NCBI GenBank assembly: GCA_037176885.1
Contig: JAWWNJ010000003.1
Span: 1,302,001-1,366,000, forward strand
Origin: Favolaschia claudopus
Taxonomy: Eukaryota > Basidiomycota > Agaricomycetes > Agaricales > Mycenaceae
DNA length: 64,000 bases
Direction: 5' to 3'
Under the pieces are notes generated by a model. The model saw nothing but the letters and a program-made list of their open reading frames with translations, ran no database searches and had not been told where the DNA came from. Made by a program: the position numbers and the translations under genes. Below, one piece after another: positions 50,340 through 60,351 of this stretch (positions are counted from its first letter, which is position 1; the number at the start of each line of letters is the position of its first letter).

Positions 50340-53185
50340 TTAGCAAGTACGAGCTACAATGTATTGTTCAGCAAGCTTCTCATTCTTCGTTCCGACCTTG
50401 CGTGATAGTGTATTGTATCTGATTTTGTTTTTCCACTCTGCGTATGTGAATAGCTTGACAGACATCCTCTCCATCTCCCTGAGTCTTTTCACGAACCATC
50501 TCTCGCAATTAGAATTCCACCACCCAGTGTTGAGACCAGAAGACCAGAAGGCGGTTGGTGTTGGCCACCACGATATATACTTCAGCTGTTGGCCGCCTTC
50601 TGTTGCAGTGCTTTTTTGACCTACAGAGTATTAAGAGCTTGCTTCGATGTGAGAACTCAAAACATACCGGTTTCAACAGCATACACCCCGCAAATGATAC
50701 CGACTTCGTCCTCTGTCAGCGTTTCATGCCACAAAACCGTTTCCCCGTCCCGAGTTCCCTCCACACGTACACCAGATTTGAGAACATCTTCATATGGGTC
50801 ATAGCAAGCTAGATCTTCGAAATCTGTCAAAACCAAGCGCGCAAGTCTGCCAACAATCCCCCCATAGAATAAAGCCACACGACCACGCGGTGAGCGAAGG
50901 AATGAATTACGGCGCTCGACGTATACTCCGAAGTCAACGAGAGTTGGAGTATAGCCGGCGTGACGACGACCCAGGGTAGGTTGGATAGGAGGCGGGAGCG
51001 GCGTATAATCAAGTGGTCTTGGCCAACCAGGAAAGAAGGCAACACCTAGATTCACGAGGTTGCGTATGATGGTCTCAACATCGGAATTGTTGCTCCAACC
51101 CGACCTGAGCACTTGAAGAACAGCGGCTGCACTTTCCAGCAGAATTGACGGACTCGACGAATGAGAACCGTGAGGGAAAAGTTCAAAAAGAACGCGATCA
51201 GGTAGTCTTAGCACCTTTACGTCAATATTCCACTCGTTCTCCAAGTCGGAATTGGATGAAGCTATATCCATGAGGTTGACCGGGATGGCCTTCAAATCAT
51301 TCGCGTCGAGGATGTGCTGGAACAGGGCAGGAAGCCCCGACTCGGGAGGAACACTCCAAGTTTCGTCTCCGAGAGTCCATCCGCATGCCTTGTCCTGCAT
51401 TTTCCGTGACGAAGGAGGAGCAGATGAATGCTCATTGAAGCCAAAACGAGAGGTGATGATGCTGTGAGCATCCTGTGTGCTCCACCCTGGCAGCCTGGAC
51501 GGGTCTTCGCAAAGATCTTCGCGACTCAGACCATACGCGTGCTCAAAAACCTCGTCAGCCCGCTCGCCAGTTTCCGCCTCCAATATGTCACGTCCAGGTA
51601 CATCGGGAAGTGCGGGCAGGGCGTCAGAAGATGCCGGTGGTTGATGGAAAAAGAAATCATCCTCGTCCCCGTCGTCATCGTCGAAATTGTCTGGCTCAGC
51701 TATCTCGGTCGGGGCCAGCGCTGTGCAAAGATCCCACTGGTTTGAAAAAGAATCGTAAAGACGCTGACGGGGAGTAAATTCGTCCCAACGATCAGCCGCA
51801 TCGGTGCGATTGCATGCGCGGCGAATGAAAAAGCCTCCATCCTCCTCCCAGATAAAGACACGGGCCCCCTTTTTACCCGGAGCTGACCCCCCAGATGCAT
51901 GCTGTTCTCGAGCGAGGCGTGCTTTTCTCGCATCGAACGACTCGTGCTGAGCTCGCTTTTCATTATGAAGCCGGCGGCGCTCCAGAAAAGCATGTACATC
52001 CTCCCCTGGCTTCTGGCCGCTATCACGCTCGACAGCGGGAAAGGGCGTGGAAGCTGGGGGTGGAGCAGAGGACATCTCTGACTGCTGTACCTTGGCCTGC
52101 AGACGGGCGGGAGTTGTCGTTGGAGATAGGCCATTTCTGAGGCTTTGCCATTTTGACCCTGTGGCTGACCATCGGCTGAAAACCACTTCGCCGTCTAGCC
52201 CATTGAGGTAATCGAGTTCATTTTGAGTGGGCACAAAACCTAAATTGATAAGAGCGTCTGGAATGGGTTCCTTGAGGGGGAGGTCGTTGCCGTAGAAGAA
52301 GTAGAGTGGGACACGATGTCTGCCAAGGAGGTGAGGCAAGAGCCAGCGAGCGTGCCGAGGAAGATGATGATCCATATGTGTTTTCCTCAGCGTCAAGTCC
52401 ATTATGCCCCCCAGCCGATCGATGTGCATATTCCCGACCGCAGATTGCTCCAAATCAACGATCCATTGCCAGGTAAGCTTGGTGCGGTCCATCAGACGGC
52501 GCCTCCAATCCTGGGTATCTCGCGCGTCGAGAAGAATGAACATGACCGTGATTTCTGCCATAAGAGGCAGAAACGCATCACGCGAGCGCAGGGCGATCTT
52601 CACTGCATTGGAATGCGAGGTGGCATTCCTCTCCGTGTAGCAGTAACTGATGGGGGAGAGGAAGGTGTATACAGCTTCGCCAGGACGAGAGCCATACAAG
52701 TCCATCATGGTTCGTAGCGTGAGACGAAGCAGACTCTCCAAGTAGAGCCAGCTGTCAACGACCTTTTGATCAAGGCCCCAACGAATATTGAATTGTCCGA
52801 AGCTGGAACCAGGTACTGTAACTTCGACGATGGGGACCGTTTTCTCATTGACATTGAGGCGGGAGAAGAGTGGTCCATTGAACGGACTGAAGCGCGGCAG
52901 AAGGACTAGGTAGGGGAACTTAGGATTGATCCAAAGCGGCCGCCTGAAGTCCCCGTCATTGAATTTGTACCCGTCGGGAGCGGTGGCCTCCGAGGGTGGA
53001 GGTATGTCGAGTAGGAAGTTAGGGTCACCGTAGTGTGCCCCGAAGACACCCAGTTTGTTCTTGATGAACCCGTCAAAATATGGGCCTGTCTGAGCTAGGG
53101 TTTGAGCGGGATTGAAGAGCATAGCAGATCGTATTTGGATACGTACAGGAAACGTCGGGGATCCGGTTGAGTGGGAGGACTCCAT
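50340..53185 (-). CDS. Agaricomycete-expanded protein of unknown function (about 870 aa)
   Basis: The long exon runs from ATG at 53185-53183 to 50668, then a 68-nt intron (50600-50667) and a second exon 50599-50340 ending in TAA. The second exon is supported by its conserved-looking QLKYISWWPTPTAFWSSGL and WWNSNCERWF motifs. The start is uncertain: an ATG at 53122 inside a possible intron is an alternative, and the frame is open further upstream. Visible features: a proline-lined N-terminal region with WINPKFPYLVLLPRF, a W-rich middle (LYFFYGND), a charged linker with SGQKPGEDVHAFLERRRLHNEKRAQHE, then VFIWEEDGGFFIR and an acidic run DDDDGDEDDFFF. I recognise this as a multi-copy agaricomycete family by these motifs but know no function. 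Three 28-bp repeats lie upstream (53361-53542). It is the leftmost of the motif-linked block. Confidence 0.8.
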
Positions 53186-53360
53186 GGCCCTCTCGACAGC
53201 AAGAACTACCCAGAGGAATGTCAGAAGAGTTAAAGAGGACATCAAAATCATCTTACCAGAGGATGCGCACACGATGCTGAAGACGAACGAGGGAATGAGG
53301 CAAGCGAGCGCGGAATGGATGAACGCTATTGAGCGCAGTGAGGTCGTAAAAGCCAAACAA

Positions 53361-53542
53361 ACGCGGTGCTCAGCACTGTACGTTCCGCTTGATTTTGGTT
53401 TGTGGAAGAGCTGGAGCACTGATTTTCATTCGGGATCGTTCGAACGCGGTGCTACGCACTGTACGTTCGTCCGTCGACTCAGAAAGCTGCAAAGCGTTGC
53501 TGAGATATCTTCCAAACGCGGTGCTACGCACTGTACGTTCGT
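53361..53542. promoter_or_regulatory. Three copies of a 26-28-bp upstream repeat
   Basis: Copies at 53361-53386, 53443-53470 and 53515-53542 share ACGCGGTGCT and GCACTGTACGTTC. They lie 180-360 bp upstream of the minus-strand gene at 50340-53185, in a likely promoter. The inner word ACTGTACG recurs at 59451. Confidence 0.7.
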
Positions 53543-53847
53543 TCAATATCGAGGGGGAAGCAATGGGGGAGGTTGGAACGAGTGTTGAGTGTAGAGGTCG
53601 GAATGAGACTGATGGTCAAATATGTCACGTATGTCACACATAGAGGTGGAAATGTCTCTCGTTGCAGTAGCGTACTTTTTTCATGTAGATTCATTGTAGA
53701 ACAATAGCGCATAACTCGAACTTACGATCCAAACATTTACTCGAAATCAGGGGGTTCGTGTATTACAAGACTACGAGTTTTTTTTTTTACAAAACCTATC
53801 TATTCCGAATTCGTGTATCGTGTGTAGTCAGTCATACGTATAAAAAT

Positions 53848-56045
53848 TTAGAGGTTCATTCTGTCGGTCGCAGCGACGAAGAGCTCGAACACTTCCTTCG
53901 GGATGTTCAGGGTCTCGATATAGGCGGGTGTCTTGGTATCGAGCCATGTACTGCTGTAAAGGTTTCGCGGAAGGCCCGGCGGGGCTGCGGCCTTTCCAAA
54001 ACCGTGCTGGGGGTTGCGGACTCGTGGGGCAGGCTTTGGGCCTGGTTGGTTCTTCTTGTTCAGAGCGGTCTGCGCATCGACGAAGCGCAGATAGTCGGCG
54101 ATGGAAGGCTCACGCCAGATGCAGACCTTGACTTTGTATATTCGGACTAGTTGGCCGTCCAGCATGACGTCCGCCTCTTCCTCGGACGACATCCCCCAAA
54201 TCCCAAGGTGGCCAACCATATCTTTCATCCGCTTCCACGTCTCGACATCCCTCGCAGTCCCCGTCAATATCTTCAGCTCGATTGTGTGAGTACTTGTTTC
54301 GATACGATCCTCAAGTTTCTGCTTGTTGATTCAGTCTTCGCTCATATGAATGCCAATGTGGACTTACGCGGGTCTTGAGGGCAAGGCTTCGCATTTGAAG
54401 CTGGTGCTGCTCCTTCGCCTGCACTGCGCGAGCACGAGCCTCTGCCAACGTCTCAACGTGTTGAGTCGCTGAGCTGAAGCGTGGCTGGAATTTGTGCCAT
54501 GACCCACGCCAAGTAGCGAGCTTGTCCTTCATTGCGTTCTCCATAAATACGCGATTGGCGCCGACTTCGATGAAATCTTCTTGTTCTTCCTCATGCTCTG
54601 CCAGGAGGGTGTCCACAATCTTCTTGATCATGAGCTTGTTCCAACGACACTGGAGGTATCCTGGGCTGAAATCCCATTGAACGAGCTCGTCGGGGGGATC
54701 TTCGCCTGCTTCGCAAGCAGAGACCGAAGCTTCCGAAGCAGGGTTGTGGTGCTCGAAGTCCCCCACGACCTCTACCTCGAATTTCATACAAGTGAAGTGG
54801 CGCAGGCGCCTCTGCGAGCGCAGCATGATCAGAGACTTGAGTGGATGAATATATGGCTAGACGACTCACATGCACATAATTGATCATAAAAGGCTTGTCC
54901 TGTTTCTTCTTTGCGCTCCCCGATTTCTTCTTCGCTGTTGTCCCTTTCTTAGGCGTCACAGTTACCACTGCGTCGCGACCAAGGCACAGTTGTGCGAAGT
55001 CATTCAGCACTTTGTCGAGCTTGTCAATGTCGCCGTCGAATACCTCAGCCAGACGGGGAGTGGCGCTGAGCAGGGGTTGCGAGGTCGACTCGGTACTGGG
55101 CTCAGGCACTTCAGCCATTGGAATAGGATCGAGGGGAAGCTCGATCGTGCGTGCGCCAGTGTTGACGATAGCGCCCATGCTGGCACGAGTTTTCCGGCGG
55201 GGAGGTACTTGCTTCTTCTGTGCGCACGAAGCTGGATGGCCTCGTCCGACTTGACCACCTGAGAGGAGGAGCATGAGTATGATGAGACGGATATGGGGGT
55301 GTGCAATACTGACCAATTCACGCTGGAGCCGATCGACGTCTTCGTTTCGCTGCATCAACAGCTTTTGAGCCTCAGTGAACTTATTGACCAGCTCGTTCTG
55401 CTGCTGGAACTTCGGTGGCGTCAATTGCAGTGAAAGTAAAGGCCACAAGCAGACCTACCATCGAAGCAAGATGCTCCCGGTCGGCAGTAAACAATGCTTC
55501 CATTTGACCGAGCTTGTTCTGGTCGGCGAGGAACTGTGCTTCCATTTGGCCTTCGTGGTGTTGCATCTCTAAAATAATCTGATGCTTGCTGTTGAGCTCG
55601 TCCTGCAAAGAACTCAGCACACGGCCTTGTTCCACGGCTGTCGCCTGTGCCGCTGCAAGAGCACCGCGAAGAGCGTCGACATCGGCGGCGAGATTCAAGT
55701 TACTCTGCTGCGCGGCTCGCGCTGTTTCGATTGCCTATAGCGGTGTGAGTGATGTTTGGTGCAAGGTTGGAGCGAAGCCTACAGAATCGAGGACTTCGCG
55801 CTTGGGACCGCGCGGACTTTCTCTGGAGCGTGTCCTGGATTAGTACGCTGAGATATCGTCAGCCGCGACCAACTCAGTGCGGCGTGAGGTCGCACCTTTC
55901 TAGAGTGCCGTGGGTTCGGGGGAGCGGGGTCGGGGTCCATTCCGGTAGCTCGCTCCGCGCGTACAACGTTTGGAGCCAGCAGACGGTAGAGGGAGAGGCG
56001 CGAGATTCAGTTCTTCTTGCCCGTGCGTTTAAATCATTTAGATCC
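53848..56045 (-). CDS. Coiled-coil protein of unknown function
   Basis: Supported exons, in order: 55734-55459, 55409-55314, 55217-54870, 54811-54368, 54321-53848, all phase 0, with introns of 46-96 nt. A likely first exon starts at ATG 56045 (DLNDLNARARRTE...), but its junction to 55734 does not fit a simple phase, so an exon may be missing. The N-terminal half is coiled coil (DALRGALAAAQATAVEQ, MEAQFLADQNKLGQ, FTEAQKLLMQRNEDVDRLQ). A Lys-rich stretch (AKKKSGSAKKKQDK) precedes FMINYVHRRLRHFTCMKFEVEV. Then come WDFSPGYLQCRWNKL and KLATWRGSWHKFQPRF. The C-terminus is basic and proline-rich. The layout resembles agaricomycete-specific multi-copy proteins. It may act in DNA binding or oligomerisation, which is only a guess from composition. 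GTACAACG words lie at 55961 and 56211. Confidence 0.72.
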
Positions 56046-56521
56046 ATGTTGTTTTCGCTAGCGCCATTGTACTTGTGCTTTATTGTATTTTGCCGAGTCG
56101 CGTATATGGAGGTATGGCACTTGTGCGCACAAGGAGATAGGTTTGGAGTGTCGCATAGCGGAGTCGGAAGGCAGAGAGTGAGAGAGGAGGTATAGAACTC
56201 GTCTGCTGGCGTACAACGCCTAGCAGCGAGAGCGCAATCTGTCGACGCACAGCGTCATACAGGTGCAAGACTGAAATGAAGACCAGCGTCACGACGAGTC
56301 ACAGTCAGCGTGACATTGTCACGGTACGCGGCGGCGCAGGGCGGCGCGCGCAGCTGCGCCGCCAATCTCAGGTGGATCTCCGAGTCAAAGAAGTTAAGCA
56401 GAGGGAATAATCGTGTATGTTGGTAATTGAGAAGAACTAATTACAAGCGCGTGCATGGTATAGTAGAGCTAATTACATTTGTACATACGCCCAAACCTAG
56501 CACGGCGAGGAAACAGCAAAT

Positions 56522-57270
56522 TTAAGTCTGTCAAAGATATCTGAGATGATGGACTTATGAGCAGAACGAAAGTGGGGACTCACTCGGCGCTTGCGCAACG
56601 TGCGACTCGCGGCAGCCACTACCTCAGCCTTGAGTGCTCTCTTGTGCCTCTCGCTGGTATTCTTCAAATGCCTTTGCAGAATGGTTTCGGTGACCCAGTG
56701 GTCTTCATAATTGTTGAGCGCAAAGAACTCAATTGAGGCCTGAATAGCGATGTGAGTGACAAGTCGCCAACGATAATAGCGATAGAGTTACCATTTTGTA
56801 AACTAAATCGAGCAGCTTCTTGTCCTGGTCCGAATAACACACTGTCGTGTTGAGGTGGTCATCCGCAAGGTCCTCCACACGTTTCTGACAGATTCGTTAA
56901 TAGCTTCAAAAGAATAGCTCGAATACCGCACCTTAATGCGATCCAGCTCAACCTTCGGCCAACCGGTGAGGTGTTCCAGGGTGTCTCGCGACAAACCTGT
57001 AGGCCTCGGAATCCGTTTTGGGAGGATTGGCGGCGGGGGATAGGAGTGCACAGGAACACTGTCGACGAATCGCACCTTTGAGCCTGGAGCGGGATCGTCG
57101 ACATGTCCAGGGCCATGATCGTAGTCCTCGAGATCCTCGTGAATGAGGAGACCTGGCAGCACAGGCGTATTGAAGTCGGTGTGGATGAGAAGCAACATAA
57201 CAGGGGGCGGGGGAATGCCTGGCTCCGCGAACGGAGAGTCGTGACGCGCGGCGACTGTAGAAGCATCCAT
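56522..57270 (-). CDS. Small protein of unknown function (197 aa)
   Basis: Four exons: 57270-56932, 56884-56792, 56739-56584 and 56527-56522, all phase 0, with introns of 47-56 nt and clean GT...AG borders. The last exon adds one residue and TAA. The start ATG at 57270 follows a TATAAA-like box (GATATAAAGC, about 57296). The first 100 residues are proline-rich and acidic. The C-terminal half is helical with KKRVEDLADDHLN, IEFFALNNYEDHWVTETILQ and a basic end. No catalytic motif or signal peptide. It is transcribed divergently from the WD40/membrane gene across a 317-bp spacer. Confidence 0.7.
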
Positions 57271-57587
57271 GTGTGAGCTTCGTTCTCGCAGGAGGGATAT
57301 AAAGCGAGAGCGCGTCGGATACTATTGCCGAGCATCAGCGCACGCGGGCGGTAACGCGTTGTGGTTCGGGGATACCTTGAAACGAAACAATTGACCGATC
57401 TCGGGAACAGAAGGCGGTGCCGCTGAATTAGCCGAAACAATTGGCATTTGTACCAAGTGCGGAAAACAGAGAATGTAGCCAAGCACACGGATAAGCGGGC
57501 GCCGGGGGTGCATTGTTCTCGTTCATGTAGAATACAAGGGAAAGCCGTAGTCGCGCTCTTGTTTATTGTTCTCGCGTAGACGGCAGA
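57271..57587. promoter_or_regulatory. Divergent promoter region
   Basis: The 317 bp between two head-to-head genes. A GATATAAAGC box lies about 25 bp from the left gene's start. The word TTGTT.TCGC/TTGTTCTCG is repeated at 57509 and 57566 near the right gene's start. The GTACAACG motif of other spacers is absent. Confidence 0.5.
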
Positions 57588-59055
57588 ATGACTCCGGAGA
57601 AAATCGAGTCCCAAACTATAAGACAAGCGGAGGGGAGGTTACGTATCCCACACGCAATGCTTTCGCTTCGTTCCAATTCGAAACAGTCCTACCGCCTTCA
57701 TGGAAAGCTGCAGGGGCACTCTGGCGCGATCGTACGACTGCAAGCATCAGACGACGGGAAATATTTAGCCAGTGGAGGTAAGATTCCGAGGTCAAGTATC
57801 ATTATGAATTGGAATGATGTTGCGCGCAGGTACAGACGGCACTAAAGCCTGGGATCTCCATTCTATGCGCGAGATTCCGGGCCCAACATGGCTCGAAACT
57901 CACGGGGCGACTACGGCCATGGTTTGGGTCAAACGCGAGGACAACATGACCCTGGCGTTGGTCTACGGCACCCAGAACAGCCAGTTGGTGTGTTGGCAGG
58001 GATTCAAACGCGGGGTTTGTTCTATTTCGCGAATCTAGGGGGACCCACTGATTGAGTCTACCAGGGAAAACTCGTGTTCGAAGAAGTTTTCATCACAGGG
58101 CCGCTCATCAAGTCCGCCGAGATTGCTGGTTTGGCGTTTGATGCGTCCTCCAACCGTCTGGCAGTCTGCCATCGCGGCGGCGTAATCCAACTCTGGACAG
58201 TCGCGGATTCGATGGCTCTCAAGTTTGTCTGGTCGCAAGAGTTCAAGAACTACGTCCCGCGGGCCGTGGCGTTTAGTCAGCTGGAGGGCGACGAAAGGTC
58301 TGTGCTGGTGTTCCCGTTGTACGGAGGGTATATGTGAGTTATCTGTCCCAATGACCGAGTTGGTGATTTATCGCAGTAAAGCCACACCCTCAAGGCTGAT
58401 AAGGGGACCGTTGCGGATTCCCCGTGGCACATTAGCACCAACATGTGAGTTTTTTCCCCGCTAATTTGTCGCAATCGTTCCTGACGCCTCATAAGCGGTG
58501 ATGTTGCTGTGAATGCTCAGAAGGGACTCGTCTGCGTGGACGAACCCTCCTCTGGAGCCAATCTCTACGCGCTGTCGGAACCCCACGTCCGGACGACCTT
58601 CCCCGTCAACACCACCCCTGGCAAGAAACGACGACTGCGTCAAGTCGCGCTCGATAAAGATTGCACCACTATCGTGAGCGGCAGCGACCACGGCGTGGTG
58701 CACGTCTTTGATAGACGTAGCCAGCTAGTGGAAAAGTTGAGAGTCGACGCGCATGAGTGGGTGCAGACTGTAACTGTGAGTTGTGTTAATGGCGCTCGCG
58801 CGTGAAACTAACTAGGCATACCAGATTGCGGAATGTGATGGCGCTCTCAGTGTCTTCGCAGCCAAGTCTCGCGACATTGGTCGGTCGAACGAAATCTTCG
58901 TTTGGCGCAAGAAGCATACCAAGATCCCCGTCAACCCAGTTACTCTCTTCTGCGCGGCGCTGATCGCTATACAGCTGGTGTTGATGATCGCGGTTGTCGT
59001 TGTTGTATACGAGGAAGCCATATTTCCGATCTTCAACCTCAAGTTCAGAATGTAG
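57588..59055 (+). CDS. WD40-like protein with C-terminal membrane anchor (405 aa)
   Basis: Six exons join in frame: 57588-57777, 57830-58014, 58065-58333, 58382-58444, 58496-58775, 58825-59055, with introns of 48-52 nt. The protein has WD40-like blades: LQGHSGAIVRLQASDDGKYLASGGTDGTKAWDL (split across exons 1-2), AGLAFDASSNRLAVCHRGGVIQLW, HTLKAD...HIST, and TTIVSGSDHGVVHVFDRR. Near the end comes a hydrophobic segment (VTLFCAALIAIQLVLMIAVVVVV, residues about 365-387), followed by a short tail. This predicts a tail-anchored membrane protein with a cytosolic beta-propeller. The 3' end of intron 3 uses the second of two AG sites, chosen because it keeps the frame open. It looks intact, unlike most genes in the window. 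The function is unknown; it resembles expanded agaricomycete WD40 families. Confidence 0.82.
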
Positions 59056-59102
59056 TAGAATAGAGACGAGTCCGAAATAAATTTGCATGATTTTGGGGTC
59101 TG

Positions 59103-59513
59103 TGGGCGTACAACGCGCAACAGTAGTATGAGAAGCGAGTTCCTGCAAGTGTACAACACCTAGCAGTGAGGGGGAGGCGGTTGATTCTACCGACGTACAA
59201 CGTCGCGCAGAACAAGTGGACTTGAGAAATGCGAGCTGCGATTTTCGGCTGATGTGATCCGATGATGTCACACTCCGCGGAGCGTGACAAGCGTCGGCGC
59301 GTCACGCGCGGCGCATGCAGCTCAGCGGCGCGCCGTCACACAAGTCACATCCGCAGCCGCTTTCACGTGCGATCAAACTCAGGTTCGTCTTCCTCGCCCT
59401 GTTCGACGTTGTACGTCGGCAGGGCAAGCCTCTCCCGCCTACTACTAGGCACTGTACGCTTGCAGGAACTCACCGCTTGTGTCGCTGTTGCGCGTTGTAC
59501 GCTCACAGATAGA
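59103..59513. repeat. Inverted repeat pair with GTACAACG motifs in a gene spacer
   Basis: About 110 bp at 59103-59215 recur inverted at 59401-59513. Each arm has three motif sites: 59108, 59151, 59195 on one side and 59407, 59451, 59493 on the other. The loop (59216-59400) is GC-rich with GTGACA/TGTCAC words. The spacer at 56300-56380 has a similar GC-rich block. Confidence 0.78.
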
Positions 59514-59644
59514 CCGCGGCGGTTCATGCCCGAACACTCGCGACTCTTGGCACCTCTTTTGTTATTCGGCTCCATCTTTTTTGTTCTCCTTGCCTTTTGT
59601 TCTATGGGTCATATAAACCCTCGTGCTGCCCTCAGTCCTCCAGA

Positions 59645-59978
59645 ATGAGTGCTAGTTTCAACTCCGCTCGCCCTTCTGCGTCGCGCAGCTCGCGCAGCTA
59701 TCGGGCCCCCCGTACCAGTGAGTGCTCTTTACAGTTTCGTCGGATTGTTGCTGATATGATCCATAGGTCCTCGTCCGAGTCCCAGTCCCAATTTCCCCCC
59801 CGGGTATCATTACGATGCGAGGTTTGGAACATATATGTACACAGGGCCTCCGTGGTTTCAAGTACCCAATCCCCCTCCCCCCGCTCCCGCGCCCCCGCCC
59901 CCGCCCCCGCCCCCGCCGCCGCCACCGTCGGTGACACCGTCGGTGACACCCCCCTCCACCGCTCCCCCTGGCGCTTAA
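59645..59978 (+). CDS. Small proline-rich protein (94 aa)
   Basis: Two exons, 59645-59717 and 59767-59978, flank a 49-nt intron (GTGAGT...CATAG, phase 1). The N-terminus is Ser/Arg-rich (SASRSSRSYRAPRTSP). The middle reads PPGYHYDARFGTYMY-TGPPWF, and the C-terminal half is almost pure proline with VTPSVTPP. There is no signal peptide or known domain. A TATA-like CATATAAACCC lies at about 59611, just upstream of the ATG. Proline runs of this kind are common in nuclear and cytoskeletal adaptor proteins, but no function can be assigned. It lies between the inverted GTACAACG repeat and the transposase gene. Confidence 0.62.
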
Positions 59979-60351
59979 CTCAAGCTGCTCAATCGCACGG
60001 TCAGTTTGCCGTCTCACTCATCTCGTTTCGTTGTTTACTGACTTTGTGCCCCCAGCACGCCTTCTGCCCTCGGTCCCGTTCGAGTTCCTCGTCACTTTGG
60101 CTCTCATCCAAACAGTGGTTTACGGAGATTGGCGGCCACTTGTTTTCCCATACGTGCTATGCCTCGCTTTATTTTTCGCTTAGACCTACGCCATCAATCA
60201 TATGCCCCACATGTTCCCCATTTATCGCAACAATAAGAAAGATCGTCTTAAATGAATTACACCTCGACTCATCCCAACCTAGTCTTCCCATTGTGCGCTC
60301 TCAGATATCCACGAAACTGCCCGACGTTGTACGTCGGCAGAGCCCGTCAGA

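Noticed and set aside
57271..57587. Copy of the GTACAACG motif in the divergent promoter
   Set aside because: Only GCGTTGTGG was found, which lacks the TAC; the motif is absent from this spacer.
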